64,000 bases of DNA from positions 1,194,014,053-1,194,078,052 of the forward strand of contig NC_056737.1 of assembly GCF_019279795.1 (NCBI RefSeq), written 5' to 3'. Shown here in pieces: positions 1 through 11,953 of the stretch (the stretch's first letter is position 1; every line of letters starts with the position of its first letter). The notes beneath the pieces are model-generated. The model was not told the DNA's origin, made no database searches, and saw nothing but the letters and a program-made list of their open reading frames with translations. The stretch comes from Protopterus annectens (lineage: Eukaryota; Chordata; Ceratodontiformes; Protopteridae). Position numbers and translations under genes: made by a program.

Positions 1-756
1 GACTGAAGTATATACAGTTGAAGCCAGTTGATGCAATGTCCTTTCAGGGCAATTTAAGATGATAGGTAACATTTTCAGGGAGATGGCATTACTAAATGTG
101 TTCCATGGGGGGGGGGGGGGGGGGGGCATTAGTAACACTACAGTGTTGAACAAGGGCAGGCCAAAAGTTTAGATGTAGAGTTTACAAACGTGACAAATCA
201 TGATTTATTGGTAAACGTTTATGAAGAATTTTACTGGGGAGGAACAGCAAGCAGTCATGTATTCCAGACTATGCAAAGTTAACAAATCTTCAAATGGCCT
301 TAGATATTTTCTGAGGAGGTTGTTGTTTATGGAGTTTGTTAAAGTGATAAGAGTCAATACTGCAGCTTAGAGACGAGAACATTTTAATAATGTAGTAGCT
401 AGTGTCTAGAGTGAGGACTCCTGATCCTGTATGACAGCTTTAGGTGAGTGCCTTAGATGTAATGAAGTCAGTATAATAATTAAATATTTGGCTTGGATCA
501 GGTAACAGGTCTAGATGTTTAGATGAGTGGGTGAACTGGAATGTTCTATATGGTTATTCGGGAGATTAGTGATAGCTCATAGAGGAAAGTTAATTAGTTA
601 CTGTGGTGTTCGTAACAGAAATGGTGTTGCTTTGGAAGCAATTACTATAAGACTATGCTTAAAGAGCTATCATGTTGAAGTCAGCTTGTAAGGACATTTG
701 AAAATTAGATTCAAATTATATTTATTTACAGATTGATGTGTCAATAAATAAATAAA
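1..756. other. Non-coding flank with a 20-G run
   Basis: I see no gene or recognisable element here. The one notable feature is an uninterrupted run of G at 107-126. A short AAATAAATAAATAAA stretch lies just before the LINE that starts near 757 and may be its insertion site. Confidence 0.5.
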
Positions 757-2184
757 CTCTGGATCCCGGAAACTACCGTCCCATCAGTCTGACAAGACTT
801 ATCTGCAAGGCCATGGAGCATATTATCATGGAACTTATAAACAAAGACATTGGCAACCTTCAAACACTGGACCCCACCCAGTTTGGGTTTGTGAAGGGCC
901 GATCTTGTCTCCTGAACCTGATTGACTTCTTTGAATCAGTCTCCAGAGCCATGGACAATGGTAAGGTGGTCCACACAGCCTATCTAGACCTTGCCAAGGC
1001 CTTTGACACCATCCCCCACTCTGGAATCATAGATAAACTTACTAAGTTGGGCATTAATCCCTATGTCACCCAATGGGTTGCTAAATGGCTTACTGATAGA
1101 ACCCACACTGTAAAAGTAGCCGACTCCAAATCCAGCTCCAGACAAGTGACAAGTGGAGTACCTCAGGGTTCAGTCCTGGGGCCGCTCTTGTTTGGCATCT
1201 GAAGTACAGGTCAACACTAAGGGACTCTGGCTAACAAAGTTTTCAGATGACTGCAAACTGGGAGCCATTATTGAATCCCCAAATGATGTGGATACTTTAC
1301 AAAAGGGCCTTACAGAAACAGATGCTTGGTGCCAGAGCCATGGGCTCAAGCTCAATGCCAAGAAATGTATTGTTATCCCCTTTGGGAAAAAACATGTATC
1401 CATGAATTACCATATAGGTGGCAGTACACTAAACACAGAAAGTGTGATAAGAGACTTAGGGACACAGGTGGACAGTGGTCTCACCTTCGATAACCACATC
1501 GCCACAACAGTCAGGAAATCCTTCTATGTGGCACACCTCATCACAAAGGGCTTTTCATCCAGAAAAAGGAGGTCATTGTCCCACTGTACTCATCCCTCAT
1601 TAGACCCATTATAGAATACAACGCCCCATTTGGTATGTACCTCTCAAGACATCTGCAACAACTGGAAAGGCCTCAGAAATACCTCACTAAAAGAATCACA
1701 GGCCTAAAGCAGATGCCCTACGCTCACCGCCTTAAAAAACTCCAGCTATACTCTGTCGCATATCGTTTACTCAGAGGCGATCTCTGCTTAACATACAAGG
1801 CCATGTCAAACCCAGAGCTGTTGGACATGCTACACTTAAAGAAATCCCAATCCCTCAGAGCTACATGCTCCAGGGATCTAAACCTTGTCATCACAGTAAA
1901 CAAAACATGCTGGAGGGATAGGTTCCTGACCCAGAGACTCCCCAGACTCTGGAATAGATTGCCCATACATGTCAAGCAGAGTGCCTCTTTGGACCTCTTC
2001 AAGAGTAACCTTGACGATTGGATGGGAAAAAGGAAATTCACCCCAGGGATCATGTCAGTCGCCCTGCTAGACAGGGGTCCAGGAAAGTAAATAATGTGGG
2101 AAGAAATAGCTAGGGAATTGTTATGGCTAGGCTTGTATAGGCCCTAGGGCTGATAGCCTAGTACCAACCTATGAACCTATGAAC
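757..2184 (+). mobile_element. CR1-like LINE fragment, copy A1 (5'-truncated)
   Basis: A 5'-truncated non-LTR retrotransposon of the CR1 group begins inside the RT domain (NYRPISLT motif at about 770) and runs to the family's 3' terminus. That terminus is a tandem of the 8-mer CCTATGAA at about 2169-2184, the kind of short 3' terminal repeat known for CR1. The same tail occurs at the other A copies in the window (about 7260, 43460, 52300 and, in reverse, 47505). Copies A5 and A6 are close relatives at protein level. Confidence 0.85.
770..2090 (+). pseudogene. CR1 reverse transcriptase, frameshifted
   Basis: This is the RT and C-terminal region of a CR1-like ORF2, which would reverse-transcribe the element RNA at the target site. 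Visible motifs are QFGFVKGRS, motif A YLDLAKAFDTIPH, motif B SGVPQGSVLGPLLF and motif C FSDD (FADD in copy A5), then the C-terminal CWRDRF and LWNRLP blocks. The frame breaks at about 1199, where comparison with copy A5 shows an 8-nt deletion just after motif B. It breaks again at about 1570, where one A is missing from a run of A. The last piece (1635-2090) ends with a normal stop. It is dead but only mildly decayed. Confidence 0.85.
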
Positions 2185-2906
2185 TAGAAGTGGTCTATTG
2201 TGAAGTAGTTTTCTAACCAAGTTTGGGAATTACTTCCAAGCAGAACATGGTAATTAATGTATTTTCTAAGAAAAAAATGAATGATCTGAGAATTATAAGC
2301 CATTCTAAGATCTACAAAGATGGAACTATTAAGTAGTCATTTAGCGAAGTTAGAAAATATGGCTCTAGCAGTTAGGAGAAAACTGGTTAAGATACTAAAA
2401 CCATAAATCTCAATTGTCCAGATTTTCATAGAATGTCTAGATTTTTGCCTCATATCTTTGGTCTGTTGTGAGGCTTTCTGGAAAATTAGTGAGGACTGAA
2501 TCACTAAATAATGGCAGATGTTTAAGATTCAGACATCATATCCTTCAAAAAATGCATGGGAAAACAACATATTTTATTCTAATAGCTTTCTAAGTTTATA
2601 AGAGCAATATTTAAAATCTGTCCCTAGTTTTGGGCCTTTGCACCCTGATTATTGCTATGTTTGTTCAGATTTGTTGTGCTAAGAGGTTAGGAGTAATGGT
2701 TAAAACTAGGATGAAAATCATATTGCCTAAGAGACAGAGTTTACCTGTCCTATATAGATGACATTGCCTGATGGAAAAGGATTTGCTTAAGGGTCTGTGC
2801 TATAAGTAGGACATTGCAACAGAGTAGTGGTGATCTACCTGACCAGGATTTCTGGGTTTAGGGAGTGGAATGAGACAAGTACATTTGCATTCTTTATATG
2901 CCATTC

Positions 2907-2948
<42 letters not shown>

Positions 2949-4110
2949 AATGTGAAGCCAAGGGGATCTCATGTAAAGCTTCTAGACTTCCTGAGAATTT
3001 TAGAATGAAGAAGTGGAAAAGGAGAAGATATGTTAAGGACTTTAACAAGGAGTTCAAATAGAACATTTTATGAAATAAGTTGAATTGAAAAAGAAGACAA
3101 AGTAGCTTTGTTACAGTGGTAATGTCCTTGGGCACTATGGGATGTTATGGACTGTTATTTGGTTATTTCTGGCTTTATCCGTAGCTTCCAGAATGGAGCA
3201 ACAAGTGAAAAATGTACATAACAAAAAAAATAAATATATTTCTAAAAGCATGATAATTATTTTACCAGTTCAAAAGAAGGAGATTCATATAACAGGCTTA
3301 AAGTAATAGGAATAACAGCTGAACTTTGAGGCCTGGTATGCGACAAAGATTCATTGTTTAATATAATCCAGAGCTATTGATATGACATATGCAAACAACA
3401 TAATGAAGGGTAGTAGTTTAATGCAGAGTTTCAGGCTGGTGAATTGCTAGTAAACTTCATCACATATCTTACATAAAATGGAAATAGATGAATATATGGG
3501 GATGTTTAAATTCCAACAAGGTTTAGTCAGCTGTGTCAATTGCCACCACTAAGCTACAAGCTTGGTACTAAGCTATGGACCTACAAGATATATACAATAG
3601 ATGCATTATATACAGACACAGATTAAGTAACTGCTGCTAAGGTAACACTGAGAAAAAAGTGAGTAAAATATGTAAGCTTGTGAGCCTAGTTTTCACTGTC
3701 AAATGCAGTGGGTGTCCATGTCAAGTAACTGAAATAAACTGACTAAAAATGACTTGTATCTTGTTATTCTCAACCAACTACTGATGTCATTCCATGGATT
3801 AACATTTCATATTAATAACAAAGGAAGAGTGAAACAGCTATAACAGTAAGGTGGCAGATCATAAAAATGCTATAGATCTTTAAAGGAAGCATTTATAAAA
3901 ACAGTGAATGATTAAACTCTAAGAAGTAGTCTGCATAAATCATAAATCACTAGTACCCCAGCCTAGAGCCTTTACGATGTTTAATCCAGTGAAAGTAGCA
4001 TTATGTATTTATTATAACCCCCTACTGCCGAACGTTAGAATGTATAATATGCTGTGAAATTATATAGATCCTAGCTGATGTGAGCATGTCATACAATCTC
4101 AAAGATGTAA
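2185..4110. other. Non-coding DNA with a (GA)n microsatellite
   Basis: There is no coding potential beyond short chance ORFs. An uninterrupted GA dinucleotide run occupies 2910-2945 and creates meaningless Arg-Glu and Ser-Leu repeats in translation. I recognise no element in the rest. Confidence 0.5.
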
Positions 4111-6064
4111 AAATATTTTTAGGTTTATAGAAATAGTACTTCAGAAACAATACTTCATTATAACTATGGTAAGATGGCACTTAGTAAAAACCATAATGAT
4201 AGTTGATATTTTGTAGGTTTACAGAAATAGTACTTCAGTAACAGTACTTCATTATAACTATGGTAAGATGGCACTTAGTAATAACCATAATGATATTTGA
4301 TATTTTGTAGGTTTACAGAAATAGAACTTCAGAATCAGTAATTCATTATAACTATGGTAAGATGGCACTTAGTAATAACCATAATGATATTTGATATTTT
4401 GTAGGTTTACTGAAATAGTACATCAGAAACAGTAATTCATTATAACTATGGTAAGATGGCACTTAGTAATAACCATACTTATATTTGATATTTTGTAGAT
4501 TTACTGAAATAGTACTTGAGAAACACTACTTCATTATAACTATGGTAAGATGGCACTTAGTAATAACCATACTTGTATTTCATATTTTGTAGGTTTACAG
4601 AAATAGTACTTCAGAAACAGTACTTCATTGTGACTATGGTAAGATGGCACTTAGTAATAACCATAATGATATTTGATATTTTGCAGGTTTACAGAAATAG
4701 TACTTCAGAAACAGTACTTCGTTATAACTATGGTAAGATGGCACTTAGTAATAACCATAATGATATTTGATATTTTGCAGGTTTACAGAAATAGTACTTC
4801 AGAAACAGTACTTCATTATAACTATGGTAAGATGGCACTTAGTAATAACCATAATGATATTTGATATTTTGCAGGTTTACAGAAATAGTACTTCAGAAAC
4901 AGTACTTCATTATAACTATGGTAAGATGGCACTTAGTAATAACCATAATGATAGTTGATATTTTGTAGATTTACAGAAACAGTACTTCAGAAACAGTACT
5001 TCATTGTGACTATGGTAAGATGGCACTTAGTAATAACCATAATGATAGTTGATATTTTGTAGATTTACAGAAACAGTACTTCAGAAACAGTACTTCATTA
5101 TAACTATGGTAAGATGGCACTTAGTAATAACCATAATGATATTTGATATTTTGTAGGTTTACAGAAATAGTACTTCAGTAACAGTACTTCATTATAACTA
5201 TGGTAAGATGGCACTTAGTAATAACCATAATGATATTTTGTAGGTTTACTGAAATAGTACTTTAGAAACATGACTTCACTATAACTATGGTAAGATGGCA
5301 CTTGTTAATAACCATAATGATATTTGATATTTTACAGGTTTACAGAAATAGTACTTCAGAAACAGTACTTCATTATAACTATGGTAAGATGGCACTTAGT
5401 AATAACCATAATGATATTTTGTAGGTTTACAGAAATAGTACTTCAGAAACAGTACTTCATTATAACTATGGTAAGATGGCACTTAGTAATAACCATAATG
5501 ATAGTTGATATTTTGTAGATTTACAGAAACAGTACTTCAGAAACAGTACTTCATTATAACTATGGTAAGATGGCACTTAGTAATAACCATAATGATATTT
5601 GATATTTTGTAGGTTTACAGAAATAGTACTTCAGTAACAGTACTTCATTATAACTATGGTAAGATGGCACTTAGTAATAACCATAATGATATTTTGTAGG
5701 TTTACTGAAATAGTACTTTAGAAACAGTGCTTCATTATAACTATGGTAAGATGGCACTTAGTAATAACCATAATGATATTTGATATTTTGTAGGTTTACT
5801 GAAATTGTACTTCAGAAACAGTACTTCATTATAACTATGGTAAGATGGCACTTAATAATAACCATAATGATATTTGATATTTTGTAGGTTTACTGAAATT
5901 GTACTTCAGAAACAGTACTTCATTATAACTATGGTAAGATGGCACTTAGTAATAACCATAATGATATTTGATATTTTGTAGGTTTACTGAAATAGTACTT
6001 CAGAAACAGTACTTCATTATAACTATGGTAAGATGGCACTTAGTAATAACCATAATGATATTTG
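4111..6064. repeat. 94-bp tandem array, about 21 units
   Basis: About 21 head-to-tail copies of a 94-bp unit. Each unit carries TTTGTAGGTTTACAGAAATA, a local direct repeat of AGTACTTCA/CAGTACTTCA, CTATGGTAAGATGGCAC and AACCATAATGATA. A few units are about 7 bp shorter (for example near 5220, 5410 and 5690), and those short variants recur at regular spacing, which suggests block duplications inside the array. Because 94 is not a multiple of 3, the frame changes from unit to unit, and the short ORFs spaced 94 bp apart are artefacts. Confidence 0.9.
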
Positions 6065-6114
6065 ACTGCCTGACTTAATGAACAGGTGCTTGAAAAATAG
6101 TAACAATAATAACA

Positions 6115-7265
6115 ATATTAATTGACAGTATGTTCCTAAGAATTGACCCAGTTTTCAGGATTTGGGATCTGATGTGAACACTGACCTAACATTTGGCCAA
6201 CATGTGTCCATTGTTCTAAGAAAGCCCTTCTATACTGCACAGCTAATAAACAAAGGAATTGTGTCTAGATCTTGAGATGTCATTGCCCACATTTATTCAG
6301 CCATTAGGCCAGTCATTGAATATAATGCCCCCTTTGACGTGTATCTGTCCAGACATATGCAGCAACCAGAATGTCCACAGAGATACTTTACTAAAATAAT
6401 ACAAGGCTTAAACAACATGTTCTACATGGACTGACTCAAAACCTTGTCACTATACTTGGTATTCTACAGACTGCTAAGAAGAGACCTGTGTCTGGCATAC
6501 AAGGCATCCTCTGACCCAATAGTGATGGTTTTACTGCACATCAGCAAGTCAAATGGCATCAGAAATACTTGGTCTGGGGACTCTAAACCTATTTGGCAAC
6601 ATCAACATAATGATTTGGAGAAACAAGTGTATTTCATAGATGATATCACTGCTCTGGTATAGACTTCCCACCCACATAAAACAAAGCTCAACCATGTCCA
6701 AAGTTAAGCACAACTTAGATCTATGGATGAGAAACTGAAACTTTACCTCATGACTGCCTCCTGTACTACTAATGGACAGAGGCAGCTCCTAAATGCTTTA
6801 TCCCATGTATGGATCCCCATAAATGATATATAGTATGATCCCAGTTATTCTCATTAGGGGTAATATATAATTATCAATCAGGGGATGGGTAAAAACATTC
6901 ACTAACTAAATGGGAAAGGTTAATTCGGGCACAAAAAGGGAAACTGGCTAGGCTTAAAATGGCCTGCAAGGGCAGCTAACCTAGTATTTATTTATTTATT
7001 TAACATTTGTTAACAGGGAAAGTCCAAACAGGACAGAGCCCATTTTAAGTGGAGGCCCAGGGAGAAACACTTCAGACATATGTCTTTTAAATGTGGGAGG
7101 AAACCAGAGCACCTGGAGGAATACCATATAAATGAAGGGAGGACATGCAGACTTCGCACAGAAGGCACCTCAGCTGAGACTCGAACCAGAGACCCTCTTG
7201 CTGTGAGGTGACAACATTAATTGCTGCACCATTGCACCATCCATAGTATTTTTCTATGAACCTGT
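6115..7265 (+). mobile_element. Degenerate CR1-like LINE 3' fragment, copy A2, with nested SINE
   Basis: Conceptual translation in shifting frames matches the RT C-terminus of copies A1 and A3: a DLG..V..DLTF block near 6165, RPVIEYNAPF near 6310, RLLRRDLCLAYKAS at about 6470-6510 and a CTAACCTAGTA tail near 6980. The tail is interrupted by a SINE (6990-7243) and resumes with TTTTTCTATGAACCT at 7249. Many stops and frameshifts make this an old copy, closest to the A3/A4 subfamily. Confidence 0.75.
6990..7243 (-). mobile_element. tRNA-derived SINE, V-SINE-like
   Basis: Read on the minus strand, the element starts at about 7243 with a tRNA-like head. It has an A-box-like TGGTGCAGCAATTAATG and a good B box, GGTTCGAGTCTC. 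The body resembles the vertebrate SINE core with GTCTGCATGTCCTCCC, TCCAGGTGCTCTGGTTTCCT and CCCACATTTAAAAGACAT. It ends with a LINE-like tail, GGACTTTCCCTGTTAACAAA followed by (TAAA)n. An 8-bp duplication TAGTATTT (6982-6989 and 7244-7251) brackets it inside CR1 copy A2. The body is that of the V-SINE/HE1-type superfamily known from fishes and lungfish, and the subfamily is not determined. Confidence 0.8.
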
Positions 7266-7357
7266 TAATTTTGCCCAACAGGAAATACATTGTATGTGCA
7301 GGCTTTTCTTAGTAACGTGTATATTGGAAGTTATGAAGTATTTGTGTAAGTGGTTAC

Positions 7358-7479
7358 CTGACTCCTTTCTTTGTAAGAATCCATTCTCAAATACTTCTTT
7401 AACCCAGTTCTGAATGGCACTGTCTTGCTTAACGTCATCATCAGTTTTATAGAAGCAATCAACAAAGTTGCCAACGAAT
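7358..7479 (-). CDS. Lipoxygenase-family internal exon (122 bp)
   Basis: Read on the minus strand, a pyrimidine-rich tract ending in CAG (7480-7500) is followed by 122 open bases and then GTAACC, a fair donor. The exon enters with one base completing a codon, carries 40 codons and leaves with one base. The peptide includes FVGNFVDCFYKTDDDVKQDS and IQNWVKEVFENGFLQRKES. This fits the animal lipoxygenase catalytic-domain segment usually written YPSDEAV..D.ELQ.W..EIF..GFL.R.SSG, just before the CSAQHAAVN metal-binding helix that the next exon would encode. As I recall, vertebrate ALOX genes carry a 122-bp exon at this point. Lipoxygenases oxygenate polyunsaturated fatty acids. The neighbouring exons are not visible, so the introns must be long or filled with transposons. 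The paralogue is undetermined, and an isolated pseudo-exon is not excluded, though both splice sites and the frame are intact. Confidence 0.72.
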
Positions 7480-8394
7480 CTGAAAAAAAGGAAAGGTGTC
7501 AGAAGTCCCGTGTAACAGATATAGTTTCACTATCAGTGAGACTATGAATAAACTGAGATAGTAACTCTTTAAATACATTGCATATAAAAATTTAAATCAG
7601 AGGATATTGAGTGAAAAAATGTGCATCTCTACTTTACTATGTAGCCCAAACTACCTGATATCTGTTACAATAATAATTTTAATATCAATGGTAAGAATTT
7701 TAAAAGTATAGTGACAATATCTGTTTTCACTTTACCCCATTTTCCCTGGCTGGTAATACTTCAGATTGGGATACACCTTTTGCATGGGTGGATCATGCTA
7801 TGTTGCTGCCATCACATACACTGTAGTGGCATTTCCCACCTACTAAAAGAGGCAATTCTGACCAGTACTCTTAAGTGTTAGAAGTTCAAATAATTGCTGT
7901 TAATTTGTGTTAATATCTGATTAGTTAATCTGCAGTTTGTCTAAATTCTAGTCACATTTTATCTTTAATCCACTGACAGGTGGCCTGGATTTCTGCAACA
8001 CTGATTACCTGGCTTTGGGTGTGGACTTGGATCAATGGAAAACCAGCAATAGACTGAGATACTGGATATCTCACAAGCTACTATTCCTCCTTGCAAAAAG
8101 GCTGAGTGTGAATTAAGGCTATAACAGTGTGTACATCATCGGGAGGTGGGTGAGTGCTGAACTCACAAATTACTACACATCCTGTTTATCTGCTGAAAAG
8201 AGAATCTGTAGGAAACCTTATCTCATGGATGTCTGTAGAGTGATATTTTAGATTGGGACTCAAGGGTTAAGATCACCATCTACTGCCAGCACAATTGTCA
8301 GTGCAGTGTATAACACTGTCAATTAGTTGTTGCCCACCCAGTGGTTACACAACCAAAAGAAAGTGAGACCCTAACCAAAATATGATCCCTTGAC
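7480..8394. other. Presumed intron upstream of the lipoxygenase exon
   Basis: There are no ORFs and no element that I recognise. It is probably the intron preceding the minus-strand exon at 7358-7479. I looked for the preceding lipoxygenase exon on the minus strand and did not find it. Confidence 0.4.
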
Positions 8395-8600
8395 CAGCAT
8401 CAGCACCCTTTGTAGTTCTGTTTCAAGAAGCCCCTTTCATTCACTGGAAGCACATGCTGCTTGATTACGTGTAACTACCCTGTAACTCACTTCCTGTTTG
8501 TAGGACCACTGGTTAACAAGATCCCAAACAGCCCCTTTCATTCACTGTAAGGACATGCTGCTTGATTATGTGTAACTACCCAGTGACTCACTTATTGTTC
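8395..8600. repeat. 101-bp tandem repeat, left part
   Basis: Two units of a roughly 101-bp repeat containing GGACCACTGGTTAACAAGAT, CCCCTTTCATTCACTG and CATGCTGCTTGATTA. The array stops abruptly within the motif TGTTCAT/AGGACC, where LINE copy B1 begins, and resumes at 10298. The LINE therefore inserted into a pre-existing array. Confidence 0.8.
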
Positions 8601-10297
8601 ATACTGTTCAAAAATACTTAAAAGAGTAGTACATACACAACTAATGCAATACTTTCTAGAAAATAACCTTATATCAGCATTACAACATAGGTTTTGTCCC
8701 TCCCATAGTACCACAACAGCCCTATTATGCTATATCAACATAATCAACACCCACAGAAACCACTGACTTTTTGTAGCCTCTGTTTTCTTAGACTTATCCA
8801 AGGCCTTTGACATGGTCAACCACAGTATGATTCTCAAAACTCTATCTACCCTCAACCTAAACTCCCTCACTATATCATGGTTCAGCAGCTATTTATCAAG
8901 CTGACAGCAAGCAGGTCTATGGCATGATCAACTATCCCCCCTTCTACCTGTATCTATTGGAGTCCCTCAAGGCTCCATGCTTGGTCCCTTACTATTCTCC
9001 ATATTTACAAATCAGATAGCTGCTTCCTCTCCTTCTGCCTCTATAGTGCACTATGCTGACGACACTACTATTATTTGTGCTGCCCCTACCCTAAGCAAGC
9101 TACAAACAATAACACAACACAGCTTCACTCTGGCTGAAGCATGGTTTTCTACCATAAAACTTTTACTCAATCCCAAAAAAACCTAAACTAATTCTCTTCA
9201 GGCCAGGTAGATCCCCTGCACTCAATAATGACTTCATCATTAACTCCAAGGACAATACCTCAATCACCCCAACAGCACACACTAAACTCCTAGGAGTAGT
9301 AATCAATAACAAACTCAAATGTGATATACACATAGCCCAAACAATCAAAAAAGTTCACTCTTGTGTAGGAATAAGCAATTCATGACCAATTATACCAAAG
9401 CCACTATTGCCAGAACCCACCTATTATCCACCCTACTGTATGCCTCCCCAATCCTGACTAATCTTCACCACAGCGAACAAAGCAAAATGGTATCTTGCTA
9501 CAACTTGATTGCCAAATTTGCCACAGGTACCTCTAGTAGAGCCTGCCACTGTCTTTCCCTCATACAGCTCAACTGGCTTGAGCTGCCTCAATTACTTCTT
9601 ACCACTCAACTCTCCACAGCCCACAAACTATATTACCTCCCAAATAAACCCCCCATTTTACAAGACCTAATACAATGCTACACCACCACCCAAGCCTTAA
9701 GATCAACAAACCAAAATTGCATAAATGTCATCAAACATAAGAATGAGGCTGGCAAATCTCTTTGTGCCTGTTCTATAGCAAAAGTCTGTAACTCACTTCC
9801 AAAACACATAACTTCTACAAGTTCTGCTCCACAATTAAAAAAAACTACTCAAAACCCACTACTTTAACAACTGGCTATGCCCATGTGACTCCCCAGGATA
9901 ATCCACTATATTTGCAGTGATACAGTGATTCTACCAAGGATCACCTAATAGTGCCTAACCTCTGTATATTAATTCTTAACTAACAATGTTCTATTCTGTT
10001 GGTATCTACTTATACATCTCTGAAGACAGATAAGCATATTCTTACATACAACGGGTATACCTCAAGAATACAATAATTGTATCTATACATATATATCTGT
10101 GAAGAAATGTAAAATATGTTCTTGTAAAATATTGTGTGCATTTAGGAGAAAGTGTTGTAATTCATAAAATGTTATTTGTTAGATTGTTTTTTAAGTGGAG
10201 CTTTTCTCCCTGACACTCCGTTGAAAATGGACCTGTGTCCAGTCAGACTTTCCCAGTCAACAAATGTAAAAAAATAAAATAAAATAAATAAAAAAAA
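8601..10297 (+). mobile_element. L2-like LINE fragment, copy B1
   Basis: A 5'-truncated LINE begins within the RT domain. It ends with the family's 3' tail, TCCCAGTCAACAAATGTAAA followed by (AAATA)n at about 10250-10297. It is flanked on both sides by the 101-bp array, which defines its ends to within a few bases. The same tail closes copy B4 at 63,950 and, in reverse, B3 at 18,760. Confidence 0.85.
8630..9867 (+). pseudogene. L2-like reverse transcriptase, broken ORF
   Basis: RT motifs in order are FLDLSKAFDMVNH (about 8790), IGVPQGSMLGPLLFSIFTNQ (about 8955) and YADDTTIICAA (about 9053), then LNPKKT. After a frameshift near 9185 the C-terminal part (9361-9867) follows, containing the LNWLELPQLL and AKVCNSLPKHI blocks. 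In-frame stops (for example near 8903) and frameshifts make it non-functional. The combination YADD plus GVPQGS..GPLLF places it in the Jockey superfamily. L2-like is my best clade guess, and Rex1- or Crack-like is possible. Confidence 0.8.
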
Positions 10298-10660
10298 TAG
10301 GACCACTGTTTAACAAGATCCCAAACAGCCCCTTTCATTCACTGGAAGGACATGCTGCTTGATTATGTGTAACTACCCTGTAACTCACTTCCTGTTTGTA
10401 GGACCACAGGTTAACAAGATCCCAAGCAGCCCCTTTCATTCACTGGAAGGACATGCTGCTTGATTACATGTAACTACTCTGTAACTCACTTACTGTTCGT
10501 AGGACCACTGGTTAACATGTTTCCAAACAGCCTTGTTTCATCCATTGGATGAACACAGTGCTTATTATTGTGTACCCACTCCAACCTACACTGTACAAAA
10601 AACCTTGTACCATTCATATGACTACTTATAAACAATGAAGAAGATTGTCCTCTTGCAACT
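10298..10660. repeat. 101-bp tandem repeat, middle part
   Basis: The array resumes with GGACCACTGTTTAACAAGAT directly after the LINE tail and continues for about three units with rising divergence. It then runs into degenerate sequence. TACTTATAAACAATG at 10623-10637 is one half of a 15-bp duplication flanking the palindrome that follows. Confidence 0.75.
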
Positions 10661-10774
10661 AATTAATCCGAGTAATGCACAAGCACAAGGCACATGCACC
10701 TAAAGCAGGACACTGGATACCAAAACAGTTTGTACTCTTTATTTCCACAACAAAACGGAGATGCAATGATGTTG

Positions 10775-10814
10775 GTTAAGCGCTTTCATCTAGGATACTA
10801 GACTTCTTCAGAAC
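10775..10814 (-). ncRNA. Hammerhead-ribozyme-like motif, left arm
   Basis: Minus-strand core: CTGAAGA, one extra A, a stem II hairpin (GTCTAG paired with CTAGAT around TATC), GAAA, then the self-complementary AGCGCT. This is followed by T and AAC, which can pair with the GTT preceding the core as stem I. The palindromic stem III would favour cleavage as a dimer. The extra A and the 3-bp stem I are weaknesses. This is inference from the secondary structure. Confidence 0.5.
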
Positions 10815-11913
10815 ATTAACAATAATGATTCACCCCATTATATACCTAAAAGCCCGCCATTTATATCAATTATCCAATCCAGCTTATAACTTCATTTTGT
10901 CATTATTTAAAGATATAATGACATATTGCTCTACAATGTATTACAATCAATATTTCACCAAACTAACATATTATATATACTTATCATATAATATCTAAAA
11001 GATGTATATTCATTTCATACCTTAAGAAATAAAATTGAAATGAAATAACATAATAAATGTTATTACTTCCAACATAAAACAAATTCTAATTTGTATACAA
11101 TATACTTTTTTTTATAAAAAAATTTCCCATATGAAACACTAGATAAAACTCTCATAAAATAAAATTCCTACTATGTTTTCTATTATTATACATCTATTGT
11201 CTATTATTGTATACAAATGATAATACCTATATTCTAATATATAAAATATAAAATATTTACTTTAATCTTTCAATTGCAATGACAACAATATCTATATATG
11301 TTTTTATATATGTTTCCTAGTTCCAAAGCTACTAGGGACTGTGGGAATATCACACTCCATCCATATTGTCTCCTTAACAATAGTCTGTGATATTCCCACA
11401 GTCCCTAGTAGCTTTGGAACTAGGAAACATATATAGATATTGTTGTCATTGCAATTGAAAGATTAAAGTAAATATTTTATATTTTATATATTAGAATATA
11501 GGTATTATCATTTGTATACAATAATAGACAATAGATGTATAATAATAGAAAACATAGTAGGAATTTTATTTTATGAGAGTTTTATCTAGTGTTTCATATG
11601 GGAAATTTTTTTATAAAAAAAAGTATATTGTATACAAATTAGAATTTGTTTTATGTTGGAAGTAATAACATTTATTATGTTATTTCATTTCAATTTTATT
11701 TCTTAAGGTATGAAATGAATATACATCTTTTAGATATTATATGATAAGTATATATAATATGTTAGTTTGGTGAAATATTGATTGTAATACATTGTAGAGC
11801 AATATGTCATTATATCTTTAAATAATGACAAAATGAAGTTATAAGCTGGATTGGATAATTGATATAAATGGCGGGCTTTTAGGTATATAATGGGGTGAAT
11901 CATTATTGTTAAT

Positions 11914-11953
11914 GTTCTGAAGAAGTCTAGTATCCTAGATGAAAGCGCTTAAC
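11914..11953 (+). ncRNA. Hammerhead-ribozyme-like motif, right arm
   Basis: Mirror copy of the left-arm motif: GTT, CTGAAGA at 11917-11923, stem II hairpin to 11940, GAAA at 11941-11944, AGCGCT at 11944-11949, a potential cleavage nucleotide T at 11950 and AAC at 11951-11953. The same considerations apply as for its mirror copy. Confidence 0.5.

Noticed and set aside
2800..3135. ORFs crossing the GA microsatellite
   Set aside because: Arg-Glu and Ser-Leu runs come from the (GA)n. No homology and no splice context.
4573..5518. Series of about 63-aa ORFs spaced 94 bp apart
   Set aside because: Frame artefacts of the 94-bp tandem array.
4111..6064. CRISPR-like regularity in the tandem arrays
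   Set aside because: Units are contiguous, with no unique spacers between short repeats, and the sequence is eukaryotic.
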